Positions 24,239 to 61,330 of a stretch of DNA of 64,000 nucleotides are shown here, in pieces. The DNA lies in NCBI GenBank assembly GCA_037975125.1, contig CM075851.1:73635487-73699486 (forward strand), read 5' to 3'. This stretch comes from Latrodectus hesperus (Eukaryota > Arthropoda > Arachnida > Araneae > Theridiidae). The position numbers and the translations under genes were made by a program. The notes below the pieces were generated by a model that saw nothing but the letters and a program-made list of their open reading frames with translations, was not told the origin of the DNA and did no database searches. How positions within the stretch are numbered: the stretch's first letter is position 1; every line of letters starts with the position of its first letter.

Positions 24239-25741
24239 TAACTGTTTTTAAAAAATAGAAAAATCACTAACTTGCGGAAAACTTGCTAAATGTTTAAAAA
24301 CCAATATATCTTTATTCGTATTACAAACCACTGGGTCTTAGCCTGCTGCACAATGTTCCTCCAGGTAGTTGTCCCTGAGTTATCGAGTTGGAGACCTTTT
24401 AAGTGTTAAGGCAGTTTGAGATATTAAACCACCATTTCCTTGACCTATTGCACATAGGCTTCCTATGCAAGATCTTAACTATTCAGTTATCAGGTGATCT
24501 CACAATGTGTCCTAGATGTAAAAGTCACTGCTTTAATGAATCTTACTATATTTTTACAAATATCGAGAGCTTCCAATTAATTCCTTAGTTATAATTCTCC
24601 AACAATTACTATTCAATTGTAATGGGACAAAAACTTTTCTAAGTATCTTCAATTCAAAATTTAATAAGTTACTTACTTTCTTTCAAATATTTTGTGTCAA
24701 ATTCAAAGTCAATAATTTGATTTAACAACTGTACAAAAATCTTGTTTTTCTAACATCTATTCACCTCAAATCAGGCGTGTCCATCTGAATTTTTACTAAA
24801 GAAAAAAACTATTAAAAGTTTTCAATTTTATGTAATATGAAGTTGAAATACCTTTCATCATGAAATTTAACAGTTTTTCTGGATGTACTTATTTTATTTA
24901 GCACATTTCTATAACAAACCTTCTGAACACTTACGCATTAAATTTGCAGGTTGGATTATCTACTTAAATTTGTATTGATGTTTGATGCAGATGATATTTA
25001 AAGCCTATACTGATTTTTTGTGCATTTTATAAGGAGCCAATCTGCCATTATTTGTATACTCTTTAAATATGTTTACCATAATTAATAGTTAATTTTGGGA
25101 ATTTTTCAAAAATTTTCCATCAGTAAATATCTTTGTCACCTGCCTTTTTTATCAAATTTTGTACATTTTGAGTTCAATCTAGTTAATTTAGTTTTTTTTT
25201 TTTTTTTTTTTTTTTTTACTATTGAATTTCTTGTGTTATTGAGTCATAAATTTATTCATTTAAATAGATGACTTTAACATTCAAATTATGAGCATTTTGA
25301 TTTTATATAACTGTTTTAGTTATAAAATTACTAATAAAAAATCATAGATATTTGTTTTAAATTCGTAAAATTATTGTGAATGTTATATAATTCATTTTGC
25401 GAAAATCTGTAAATTAAATACTTTATTAAGAACTAAATGCGAAAAATGCTGGGAGTAACCCCTTCAAAATATTCTCATTTGAATCTTTCTTGTGAAAAAT
25501 GTAATAATAGCGGCTAATTCTATTGATTTTATTGGAAAACTTCTGATTTTTCATCATTTCTCCCGATTTTCCGGTAATATATGAAAATCTACTGATTTTA
25601 AGCAATTAAAGTTAGATGCTTAAAAATAATCAAAATTTTGAAGGAAAAAAAGTATAATTGTTTCAGTTTCTTAAACAATCAACAGATGGATAACATGCAG
25701 AAGTATACTGTTTGCAGACTATTTAATATGCCTTAATTTAA
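24239..25741. other. intergenic, nothing recognised except poly-T
   Basis: No supported gene. A T27 homopolymer lies at 25191-25217. Confidence 0.4.
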
Positions 25742-26158
25742 AGTGTAAAATACTTTGTAAAATTTTTTATTCAGTTCTGTATTGAGCAGCAAAATGGGAA
25801 ATCTGTCAACATTCTCCAAACTGAGTTCTGTAAACTACAAAGTACTTTCCTCTCAAAAGAAATACTGGATGAACTAAGAGCAGGTGTACAATGGCATCTT
25901 ATTGGAAATCTGAGAAATGTGTTTGAACAAAAAAAGTTTTCCAATATTTCCCAATTTATGCTTACAATTTTAATTGTTCCACATTCTAATGCAGAATGTG
26001 AACGGGTACTCCGTCATAAAAAATTAATCTTGAGCTTCCCTTTTTGTGCTGAAAATTTAGAAAGTTTAATTATAGCTAAATATTCTCAAAATGAGAAAAA
26101 ATGTTTTGAACTGCAGTTTACCAATTCATCTCTAAAAAAAGTTAAGTCATCAACGTAA
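25742..26158 (+). pseudogene. hAT-family transposase C-terminal (dimerisation) fragment
   Basis: Open for 138 codons to TAA at 26156-26158. The end reads LTILIVPHSNAECERVLRHK then KLILSFPFCAENLESLI, matching the hAT C-terminal pattern (hydrophobic, P-x-S-N-A-x-x-E-R-x-F/L, K, then L-x-x-L). The usual S of RVFS is replaced by RVLR. No BED finger or catalytic part was found upstream within reach. AATAAA at 26211-26216 follows, so it may be the last exon of a domesticated gene rather than a dead relic. Confidence 0.55.
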
Positions 26159-26216
26159 GAAAAAAAAATTGCCATAAGTTACGCGAATTTGAAATGCATT
26201 GTCTTTTATGAATAAA

Positions 26217-27335
26217 GTATTTGATAATTTCTATATTCTTAAAAATATGTCACTGAATTAAATTTATTTAGTTATAAATTGCACTAAAGTTACATAAAAT
26301 ATATAAATATTAAATTTATAGTGTTGTAAAAGTTACCCTAAATAAATATTAGGGAATAAACGATATTAATTTTTTACATGTAGCATTTTTATTTTTCGTA
26401 GCTTTTTTTGCTACTTAATTTCGTAGCTACTTTATGAGGGTACTGAATATTCTATTATAATATTAATAAAAAATATCTAACATAAATGATTCTCAGAATG
26501 TATAATCTAAAAAGCAAATTGTCTTTATTTGGTACTGTTTTAAGCATTCTGTTTCATGCAAAAATGTCGCTACTAGCGTCTCCTGATTTATTATCCTCAA
26601 AATCAGTAGAATCTACTGATTTTTTTTTCAGCCAAAGTTGCCAAATATGGTAATCACTCCTCAATTTCTTTAAAATTTAAAAATAATCGGTACACGAAAT
26701 GTTGGAAATAAAGTAATTTCAATACGTTAATTCATTTTTCTCATGATTACATATTATAAGCATTAATCACGGAATATAATGATACTTGACTCAAACTCAC
26801 TGTAAGTTTGCTTAAGCCGAAATGCTCACCATGCTGCAACTCTTCTGACTTCGAAAATAAGAAGCATGTTGTTCTTTCTTTTCTTTTTAATATATAAATT
26901 ATCCACTTGGGGCAAAGAAAAATATGCACTGATTAGATTCCCTTTCTTTTCACAATCTCGCTACATAATTAAAAAAAGATTTACTTTTTTTGATTTTTGA
27001 GAAAATATTTCACCAATATGCCATTAATCAATAATGCATTAGAAAACGAATGAAAGAAGAGAGTCCCACTTCAATATTTAACGACTTCCTAACCAAAAGG
27101 AATTTTTCAGTTCCTCGCCTTATTCGGTTTAATTTAAATAATTCTATACAAGAGATCATGTCTCGTGATGCAAAATATCGTTTTGAACTTATCTAAGTAA
27201 ATAAATATCGCTAAAAAAACAATAGATATCATTTATTCAAATCACAATTCGCTCCCCGAATGCGAGTATGTTTCTAACTGGAAGCCATGGCCCGTGAAAA
27301 CTGAAAGAGTTTCACGTGCTGTTTATATATACATA
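26217..27335. other. intergenic, nothing recognised
   Basis: AT-rich with no supported gene or repeat family. Confidence 0.4.
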
Positions 27336-27349
27336 TATATTTAAATTTA

Positions 27350-27665
27350 TGAGCATCCATTATTCCAGAAGAGATTACCAGGAGGAGCATTACATTTTGA
27401 GGCTGGCAGACAGGACCCAAACGTCTATCACAAGACTTTTCAGTAAGCACCTAAAATGCATGTCCTTTGAATCCGGGCGTAAAATCTTTCCAACGTGTCC
27501 CAAGTGCCATTTGCTGCCCTCTTCCCCGCATTATTCTCGATTGCTTGGGGCTCACTTTAGAGGATGTTCGCAACTGCCCTCTCCTGGTGCTTGACTTTGC
27601 TGGGGTGCATGGAATCATGGATTTGATCTAGCTGCCGCTAGATCCTGAAGGATTGGACACAACAA
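27350..27665 (+). mobile_element. 3' end of a second non-LTR retrotransposon, frameshifted
   Basis: C-terminal pol segment: ILRLADRTQTSITRLFSKHL, then FPTCPKCHLLPSSPH and, after a one-base frame break near 27530, IILDCLGLTLEDVRNCPLLV and LDFAGVHGIMDLI-stop (TAG at 27629-27631). CPKC followed by H and C is the terminal zinc knuckle. It ends with a short UTR containing GGATTGGACACAACAACAG. It differs in sequence from the 1570-4043 element. Confidence 0.75.
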
Positions 27666-29239
27666 CAGAAGTGTTTACAATGTAATCTGTTATTCTTAAT
27701 TGAACACTTTTGGTTAAATATTAGTAATTTCTACAATTGGATATTTTAAGAAGCTTTATATGAATTTCAAATTTGGAATATTCAAGAAACATTTTGGAAG
27801 ATAATGCGTTACAGTTTTATTAAAAGGGTTGTAACAGAATTATTGAAGTTTTCCTGAAATAATAAAATAAACTTTTTATCGAATAATTAAAAATGAATTG
27901 GGTAATTGGAAATATATTACGTAATTACCTATATTTTCTTACGCGATAAAAATGGTCGAACATGTGCTTACGTAATTACTTAAACGCTCCTTTTCATACA
28001 TTTCGTAATAAATTTTAACAATGTTTTATGAAGATTTAATTTAAAAATTAGTATTTATCTAGCTATAATTTTGTTAAATATTTTATAAAAGAGCGAAATT
28101 TTACGGATGTAGACGAATTACTTTTCTAATAATTAAGTAATTAATTTAAACAGATTATTTAATATTCCTCACAGACAAACGAAATAAAAAACGGGTGGAA
28201 ATGGATCATAAAATCTCCGTTTCTGTCAAGATCATTAAGTTAAATATATTATATGTACATTTACAAAGAGAGTGAAATAATCAAAATTACATACTTAGAA
28301 GACGGCATCCAAGTTGAATGAGGCTGGTCCATAGACCTTTTCTCAGTATAAGGTAATTGGGAACAAAGAAATCACAAAATTTATTAAACAAAGAAGTTGA
28401 GGTATAATCGAAAACTGCATGTGCATTATTTGATGGCTTCAAAAAGGAAACGGGTGCCCTGGTATTAGATAGGTACAGATTTCTGCATATGTTGCAATGA
28501 CCAGGTTCAACATCATTTGTGAAGCAACTTACAACAGACTTTGATACGGATAATGTTGATCGTTTTTGCATGGATTTGGAGAATTTTGGAATAAGAGTGG
28601 AGCTGGAAAGTTTATACCATTAGCATGGCAAGACATTTTTAACACAGCTGAAGATATCAATTCTGAAAACATCCCTGTAAATAAGTTGCTTCATTTTCAA
28701 AAAAGCTCTAACCATGATTAAAAATGATTGAAGCGAATATACTCTTTACTGAAGCAAAAAGACCTTTAACGCGCTTCCTGAAAATATTTTAGATTTGAAA
28801 AAAAGAATTTAACTAACAAAATTTCATTTGTTATAATTAGCAAAAAAACACGCGTTTAGAACACATTCATTTCGTACATCAGTTCCTAAAATAGAATAAA
28901 ATCGTGATTTTTTTAAGCCAACTATTATTAGAAAAAATAAAATGCGCTGTATTAGTATTAACAAATTCAAAATAAGATTCATGTTTAGAAACAACACTCG
29001 TTTTCATATTATTGACGAAAATTCAGACAAGATAATCTGTCTTAAAATTACATTTCTAAAAATGTTTTTCCATTTTGTCAATGAAGAAAAGGCATTTTGC
29101 TGTTTTTCTTCCCCTCAAAAAAGTACCTTAGTCCATTAAACTGCTTCTTTTGTGACGATTTTTACCCGTCATTTTCTCTTATTCAATACCGAAAAGTTTT
29201 TAGTACGTTCAGTAATCTCATCACCCGACATTTCTTCCT

Positions 29240-29242
<3 letters not shown>
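27666..29242. other. intergenic; one unassigned antisense ORF
   Basis: A 94-codon frame on the - strand (28571-28287, MQKRSTLSVSKSVVSCF onward) is not recognised and may be chance. Nothing else was seen. Confidence 0.3.

Positions 29243-29272
<30 letters not shown>
29243..29272. repeat. (TA)n microsatellite
   Basis: Fifteen TA units directly before the left inverted repeat of the outer Tc1 element, suitable as its TA target. Confidence 0.9.
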
Positions 29273-29277
<5 letters not shown>

Positions 29278-29942
29278 TGACCCCAGAAAAAGTTTGCGTA
29301 CAGGTACAAATTACAAAGATATCTGGAAATTAATCTTATTTTTTTAGCCTCTGTTAGTTTGCATGAAATGAAATATTGTCAGCATTTATTTTTTACTACT
29401 TACTCATTTTAACTCTGGTAGCAATACAACAAATATCAACACAAAACAATGTTTTTTATTCTATGATACAATAGTACTTGCAAATAAGTAGACTTTAAAA
29501 TGGATTCTAAAGACAAAGAGGTTGTTCCGGACGAAAAGAATGACAAAGGAATGAAGGTAAAATTGTTCGAGCAATTGAAAAAACTCATTCTTCTATCCAA
29601 AGAGTAACAAATATTTCGATAGTGTGTAATTATTGATTATCTTAAAGCCTCAGAGTAATCATCCAAGCTGACTTTACAAGAAAAGATATTCATCCTAAAA
29701 TCCGTACATTTAAATCCAAAGATTACTGCATCTTAAATAGCACTTGATATTAGATAAAGTTTTATTAAATCTCTTCATATGAAGATACTATACGAAAAAT
29801 TCTGGCTATCACGGCCGTGTAGCTTGTAGAAAGCCATGTATTCGAACTGCCAATAAGTAAACCATTTAAATTTTGCGAGTATGTTAAACCTGGAATTTTT
29901 GATAAAGTATTCTCCGATGAAAGCAAGTTATATATCTCTGGC

Positions 29943-30164
29943 GGGCGCTCCGTGGCTGAGTGGTCAAAATATCACTCCGCTAATCGTTTGAGAGCGTAGG
30001 AGTGTGGGTTCGATTCCCACCATGGCCCTGGGTGTTTTCTTCGTTATTCTTCTGTGGTTGTACATCTGTCATTGTGCTATTTGTACTACTATCGACGAAG
30101 ACTTACAAGCGGATCTCAAGCATACAAGTCTGAATATATGTAATGTAATAAAATAAATAAATAA
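29943..30164 (+). repeat. tRNA-derived SINE-C with 13-bp target duplication
   Basis: The head GGGCGCTCCGTGGCTGAGTG and B box GGGTTCGATTCCCACC resemble a tRNA gene; the body ends in an (AAAT)n tail. Perfect direct repeat ATATATCTCTGGC at 29930-29942 and 30165-30177. Neither head nor body matches SINE-A or SINE-B. Confidence 0.88.
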
Positions 30165-30357
30165 ATATATCTCTGGCATAAAAAAGCGTAAATTGGTCTG
30201 GAGAAAACAAGGTACGGCTTTTGATTAGCAAAATTTTGTGTCTAAAGTTAAAAATGGTGGAGGTGACGTAATGATTTGAGGGTGCATGGCAGCAAGTAGA
30301 GTTAATCAATAAACTCTTTTATAGACTCCACATTAGGTCATACGGGATATCTAAATA

Positions 30358-31803
30358 CACTCGGTTCCAAAAGTTAAGCAAGGAGAGGAAAATGCTAATT
30401 TCCAGAAGCCAATCAAAATTGGGGATGCAAATCGCTGCCGAGGTAGATGGAAGTATGCAAATGTTAGGTAACAGCCAATCGCGCTTTCTTGTCAAGAAAT
30501 ATGCAAAAAGGGCAGTCTTATAAGGTACCAGCTTTATGAAGGGTTACATAAGTTGAATGCAAGAGCTGATAGAAGATGCTTAAAACTTTCGCACAATTTG
30601 TTTTCAAGACATACGTGTTTCTATCATTTCCAGAAGACGAATCTAGGGCGTATGGAAGCAGGACAGTCGATCTCAGATGTTACTCTTTTCTTCGGCGTTC
30701 ATTATTCTATAATTTCACGTTTATGGAAACCATTCCAAACCACACAGAATTGTCCGAAGGCCCGTAGCCGGTCACCCAACGGTTACAAACCCCGCGGAAG
30801 ATCGATATATTGCAATTTTGGCCAAGCGGAATAGCAGAGCGACATCCACACGTGTGACATCTATGGTTACAGCGTCCATTGGTAAGGTGATATCTGCAGC
30901 TACTGTACTCCGAAGATTACATATGAGTGGACTGTACGCCTGCGTACCTTGAGTTTAGGTTTGTCTGTCCAATCAAGAAGGGCACGATTAAAGTGGTGTT
31001 GGGAACATGTCAATTGGACTGTGTCTGACTGGGGCAATGTCATGTTTACTGATGGGTCAAGATTTGCTCTGGAGCCAGATGGCAAGTGTATAAGGATATG
31101 GCGTGAACAAGGAACTTATAATCAGCCCCAAAACATCACCCATTCCGAGGCGGAAGCATTATGGTGTTGCCAAAGATTTCATTAGGATACTGCACATCTT
31201 TAAAAAAGATTCTGTGGCGACTGTCCGGTATCGAGATGAAGTCCTAGAACCCATTGAGATTGTACGCTGTAGCAGTTGGTCCTACTTTTGTTTTAATGGA
31301 CGATAACGCACGTCCCCATAGAGCTGACAACGTCTATGACTACCTGTAAAGTGAAGGGATTGTGCGTATGGCATGGCCAGCATATTCGCCATTCCTTAAT
31401 CCTATTGAAAATCTTTGGGATTCCCTCGGTTGTGCTGTATCTTCACGTTTCCCACCTCCAGCCACTCTTATTGAGCTGCAAACTGCTCTACAAGAATGGC
31501 CATTGCTTGATTCTGCGGTGGTTGACCACCTAACTGAAAGAGTGGTCACAAGGTGTACACTTTGTATACAGATGAGGGGGGATTACATACCCTATTAATG
31601 TCCTTTTTCATTTTATGCTGTTTAAATCTCCAATATGTCATCTGATAACTTAGAAAAATTTAAAATTTTCATTTCGGTATGTAATTGATTTTATTTTATG
31701 CATAAATACGCTACTTTCCTACCGTATTTTTTGTTAATCAAAGCAGTATTTGTTGAATTTTTTGCATTTTACATCTTCGTGCTTAACTTTTGGAAGTGAG
31801 TGT
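30358..31803 (+). mobile_element. complete-length Tc1/mariner element (inner), transposase broken
   Basis: Inverted ends: CACTCGGTTCCAAAAGTTAA at left and, reverse-complemented, CACTCACTTCCAAAAGTTAA at right, flanked by TA at 30356-30357 and 31804-31805; length 1446 bp. Transposase pieces in three frames: helix-turn-helix EAGQSISDVTLFFGVH (about 30655), SVQSRRARLKWCWEHVNWTV and MFTDGSRFALEPDG (30966-31083; first catalytic D kept), and AYSPFLNPIENLWDSLG (31380-31430; last acidic residue of the triad region). Several frameshifts make it a pseudogene. Confidence 0.88.
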
Positions 31804-32146
31804 ATATTAATAGAAAATTTGAAGCTGAGAGCATAAGATTAGAAACTTAGCGTTGACTTTTGGTTTCAACAAGATGAGCTAAAAAACACTGACCAAGTAA
31901 AGCTGTTGTACAATATCAAATATCAGTTGTATACTCCTCTACAATCGCCAGACTTTAACCCCATCGAACATTTATGGGATTTATTGGAACGCAACACATC
32001 ATATCGAAAGATAGAATGGAATATTTCATCTGCAGAAACGGCCAAAAAGAGAAAATGCATTACATAAAAATTGAATTAATGTTGACATAATGTACTTTTA
32101 TTCTCTAGGTTTACTGATCATTTGTAAGTAGACTTTCTGGCAAGTG

Positions 32147-33360
32147 TGTATGTATAAATTTCTAAACTAACCCACTATTGATTTTAAATCAACTTTTTGT
32201 AATTAACAGTTTTACTAAATTTTATCCAGAAAATTAATTTAAGACAACAAAAGTAAGAGTTTTAAGAGTTGGTAGTTTTCTTTTTTTGGTTGCTCACAGT
32301 AGGATTTGAAAATTTCGCTTGCTCTGATAGGTTTGGCGACCACTTTTTGATATAGACTTCAGTAAATTGCTAAGAATTTTGAACACATTGGATAATAAAC
32401 ATGTTAGAAATGAGAATGAATAATATGGTTAATTTAATATCCAAATTAGCTGTTTGATATTGTATAACTCAACGACATTCACATCACAGGTTTTATATGA
32501 AGGTTTTTAATTTATATAGAAATAAAAACTGCAATTATGGTACACAATTATTAGTATTCTGTCTTATTAACAAGTTAACTTTTGTTATATCAACAAAAAT
32601 ATTCTATATTTCCATAAATCTAGCACTATTAATATTTTTATTACAATGCCATAATTCCTATTCAACAAATGTTACCTTTTTGCAATTTTAATGTTATATA
32701 TAAAAAGCTTGAACTCCCTAGGTTCTTTAACACTCAACTTTATGGGAAAGGTAATTTTCACTATTTTTAAATTAGGATTTACAAAAATCGGATCTTTTCT
32801 TTTCCACTAAGAAAATAGTTATTCCGTATTTATAAACTTAGAACAGGTGTTTGAAATGGTTATCTTTTAGAATAACCTTATGTATGTTAACAATTAAAAA
32901 CTAAATGCACGATTATTAAAAATTTCATGAACAGTTAAGAGGAATGTATTCGAATTATTTATTGGGTGCCTCACATCAAAATAAAGATATTTTAATATTC
33001 AGTATGAAACATTACCATATAAAATAAGTAGCACAATTTTTAAAAAATGGCAAATAACTAAAATAAATTCACCTTAGTATCAGGGTAAATTTAAAATATA
33101 CTTTTTTAAATAATTTAACTTTTAAGAGATGCAATCACAAAAGAAAAAAGTTCAGGAGTAATTCAAAATAAGTTAAAAGACATTTGCTTGTTTTTCATAA
33201 GGAGAGGGAGATTGTGTCAATAACTGAAGATGTGTTAGTGTGCTATTTGAAAGTTATGTACTTAGTGTTATTTAACTTATTGAACTGTTACTAGTGTGCA
33301 CTAGTTCATGAATATGTATATCCACAAGTAACATTTGTCAATTGAAAGAAATGAAACAAA
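32147..33360. other. intergenic, nothing recognised
   Basis: Between the Tc1 nest and the putative 3' end of Imp. No gene or repeat was seen. Confidence 0.4.
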
Positions 33361-33399
33361 CAATTTTTTTTTTTAACTAGAATAATTTAATTCCTCATA

Positions 33400-36300
33400 G
33401 AAAACATAGAACATATGAGGAGTTCAATGTGGCTTACAGGCCATGTATAGGGTTTGCAGCTGATTAGAAATATTGAAGAGGTTTCCGTGGCTACAATGAT
33501 TGCTGCTGCTGCCAATGGTACTTCTATGGTGGAAAAAAGGCAGAATTCCCCAAGGTCTTAACTGTTGAGCTCCTCTAGTTAATTAACATAAAAGAAAAAA
33601 ACACTGACCATTCATTAAATACAGAAGTAAAATTGTGAAGTATTTCATTGCGAGGTTCCTCTAGGCTATGGGGCATATGTGAAGGCAACTTTCTCCGATT
33701 CCATTATCAATAAAGTGTTCCATTTAGAGAAACTATTAGAATATGCAAAATTTCCAAGGCCATCTTTTTTTTGTACTACAGTCGAACAAGTTTACTTTGA
33801 ACAGAAATGGCACTTAATAAACCACAATTTTGATAATGGAAACAATGAAAGCTGTAATAAAAGGTAGAAAAAACTGCCTATAGCAAGGAGAATGTATATT
33901 TAGTAATTTAAATATTATTTAAGTTTTCAAAAGTTTAATTTCCACTATAGCATTTTTTATTTTATATATTCCCCCTTTAACACTAGGATTCCCTCACAGT
34001 GTAAAATCTTTAACTATAACATGCATTGCAAAATATTAATAGTAAATACCACTAACACTGTCAATTTTACATCTGGAGTGAGTACACAATTTTTAAATAC
34101 CTATTTCCTATTACATGTAAATATTAGCCAGGCAAGCAGGAAAAAAAAAAAGACAAAATAACTAAGTCGCTAAATTCAAACATTTCATAATAGAATAATT
34201 CATTCAATTTTACAGGAAGAATGAAATATAAATGGAAACAATTTCAACACAATTGCCCTCTTAACACAAAAACCTCACAGATTAAAGCCACTAAACTTTA
34301 CACTCTAAGGCAATTGCAAAGAAACCATTCCACACAAAATATTGGAACATACAAAAAATCACCTTAATATAATATTGATAAGTAGGTTATCTTCCTGTTC
34401 CACAAAAATACATTGGTGAAATAAACTATAGAATACAGATACTTAAATGTATATCATACTGAACAAAAATCAAAATTTTTAAGTCATACATAAAACTAAA
34501 TAGTAAAGTTCAAGTTAAATAAATCAATTACAGCATTCCATGCGTCTGAAATACACAAATCTTAAGTGAAAATATTAATAAAAAGGCAAAATATAAAAAG
34601 AAATCATTCCTTATACTAATAGAAAAGAACATGCATATATGATTTACTACATAATCAGCATTTGCATAAATGTTTTACGGTAAAAATTACCATATATATT
34701 CAATATGTAATTGTACTTTTAGTACAGAATTATTCCAGGTATAATATATGCTTGATCTGCAGTAGGGTTTAATTTATATCAAGACTGCAATGTGAGTGGG
34801 ATACATATTTATGCCCATACTTGAAAGTAAATCAGCAGTCTAAGTCATTTGAATGAGTTGAAAAATATATAGAAGTCTCTAAAATCTCAAGCAAGAAAAA
34901 CCTGCTGAGAAATTTGAGGGTTGCTTAGTTTTTATGCTAAGAATCAGCAGCATATATAAAGTCTAGGCAAATCCATTTAGGATTGCATTTCATTTGTACT
35001 TGAGTGTGAAGAAGTAAGTCACTGATAGTTGTAGTCTTGGTTGAAAAATATATAGCATCTATTAACTCGTGAATAATATTTCTATGGGCCTTTTCCCCAG
35101 CCATTTGTAAGCTTCATTTGAGGTTCGATTATATCTTAAATCATACAAATCTTAACAGGTAGAAAAATAGAGTAAAATTCTTTACAGTTTGTTCATGAAA
35201 AATAGATAAAATGCTTACAAACTTTTAAAAACTAGTTAAAAATGTAAAATTAAAAATTACAGTTCCATGTAAAACTAACATCAAAATACTTAGAACAAAA
35301 GGTCCCTCAAATTATTATTCCGAATACTGCTATTTGACTTTTACGCTAATCACATGATTTATTTGAAAGCGTTGAAGAGTGTTCGAGCATTTGTAGAGCC
35401 AATTAATATAAACTGTGCAGTTTCAGCCAGATTGAGGCTTTCAATTTCTTACTGACACAAAACAATCCAATTAAAATAAGACTGTTTTGGTCTAATTTTC
35501 ATATTCCAAATGGGTTGAGGTAATTAAGTAAAAATAGCTGCACAGAGTAAATTTTAACAATTCAAATTTCAAAGTGTTTGTCGTCATAAGAGTGGGTTGT
35601 ATAAGTCGAAATAAAGTTTTAATATTTCTTTATGAAATAATCTGTCTGCCCTAATGTGCCACAGCCAGTATTGTTCTTTGCTTTTTTATTTTATAAATGT
35701 ATTTGACCTACATTGATACCATGTTTGAGGGTGAGAATATGTAGTATTGGGATGAAATAAAAATGAGAAAATTTTCCCATCATTTATATAGTACAGTTGT
35801 CAGCAAAATATATCACTTTCTCCGCATGTAAAAACTAGAAACATTAGTTATGTTTTAAGCTTTGTTTGGTTTACCATTGCAATCTTCGGTACATTAAAAT
35901 GTTCATTAGCAATAAATCCCCTATTGTAAGAGACCTTTTGCGTATTAAATGGTGACAATGCATGCATGTGTAGAATAAGCTTTGAATACATATATATATA
36001 TTAATGAGAGCTCATACAGAGTAGGGATGGTGGGGTAGTATGGGAGAGCCTCTGAAAAACAATGCTTATTGGAGAAACAGAAAATTACAAATTCTAGAAA
36101 AAAATTTTAGAACAGCAGTTAACGAATTCGCTGTGATTAACTTTGTTTTTCATAAATCCTTTGGCCACATTTTTACTCCTTGGCAAAAAATGCCCATCAT
36201 AAAAACTGACAACAAAAAAGTTTCTCCAACAAGTATCAAAAATAAACTTTTCAATAACATCACAAAGACCATGATATATCAACAATTATGGTCCGTGTTT

Positions 36301-36644
36301 TTGTACTAACTAAACAACTTCGCACTTTACACTCCTACTTACAAAAATTTAAATGCTTTATCATACACATATTAACACATTTACTCCATTCCTGAGATTT
36401 ACAGCCCCATTAAACAAGGCAACAATCCCCGGGTCTCTGGGTAGCACATTTACAGTTCCTCTGAGACCTCGGGATTGTTGGTGATAAGGCGATATGTGGA
36501 AACCAAACAAAGCGACGACGTTCATGCATCCTAGTCTGCTGTACCCCCAAACCCACAGCCACCCTGTACTGAAGATGAGATGAGGTGGCAAATTGGTCTT
36601 TGGTATCTTGAAGGTCATGGTGTGGCGGGGCTTGGGGGCTCAGG
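33400..36644 (-). other. probable Imp 3' UTR region
   Basis: Downstream of the Imp stop with no coding similarity on either strand. Imp/IGF2BP mRNAs usually have long 3' UTRs, so much of this may be transcribed. AATAAA on the - strand near 33957-33962 and a - strand A-rich tract near 33365 are candidate ends; the true end cannot be fixed from sequence. A strong stem-loop lies at 36420-36480. Confidence 0.4.
36420..36480 (-). promoter_or_regulatory. stem-loop in Imp 3' UTR, 165 nt after the stop
   Basis: Arms 36420-36437 and 36463-36480 pair at 16 of 18 positions, with a two-base internal mismatch and a 25-base loop. This patch is distinctly GC-rich against AT-rich surroundings. Confidence 0.55.
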
Positions 36645-61040
<24,396 letters not shown>

Positions 61041-61330
61041 TTGAATATAAAACTGTAAACTACTTTTAAATTTAAAAGAAGGGCTATTGATTTATACGGA
61101 ACAAGTGTCCGGAGGATAGGGCTAGATGCTTTTCTAGGGTTAGGATAAGAAAAAATCAAACTAAAAAAGCCGGTTCACATACACACAAGGTCGAATCTTG
61201 TATCCGTCCGCGTATCCTCTCAGCCAACCACAGGAAGAGGCACTTTATGACGTAAACTGCGAGAGGCAGGGATCAAAGCTCTGTTCTATCAAGGACAACA
61301 AGCCGGCTCCGATAGATAATTGTATTCACT
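61041..61330 (-). promoter_or_regulatory. Imp 5' UTR/promoter region
   Basis: Directly upstream of the Imp ATG and clearly richer in GC and CpG than its surroundings (GTCCGCGTATCC, GCCGGCTCCGATAG). A CRE-like TTACGTCA on the - strand (61247-61254) is present. No TATA box at a convincing position. The transcription start is not determinable. Confidence 0.5.

Larger units (their letters stand above)
29274..32146 (+). mobile_element. degenerate Tc1-like element (outer) carrying two later insertions
   Basis: The left end CACTGACCCCAGAAAAAGTT and the right end, reverse-complemented, CACTTGCCAGAAAGTCTACT, are similar inverted repeats. Transposase pieces: MDSKDKEVVPDEKNDKG near 29501 (N-terminus), GLVDKVFSDES-type sequence near 29890-29925, and FQQDELKNTDQ followed by LQSPDFNPIEHLWDLLERN at 31869-31994, the Tc1 DDE C-terminal block. 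A SINE sits at 29943-30164 and another Tc1/mariner at 30358-31803. Multiple stops make it inactive. Confidence 0.8.

Noticed and set aside
36040..36309. 89-codon + strand ORF
   Set aside because: No recognisable motif, no splice support, lies in the likely Imp 3' UTR on the opposite strand; chance frame.
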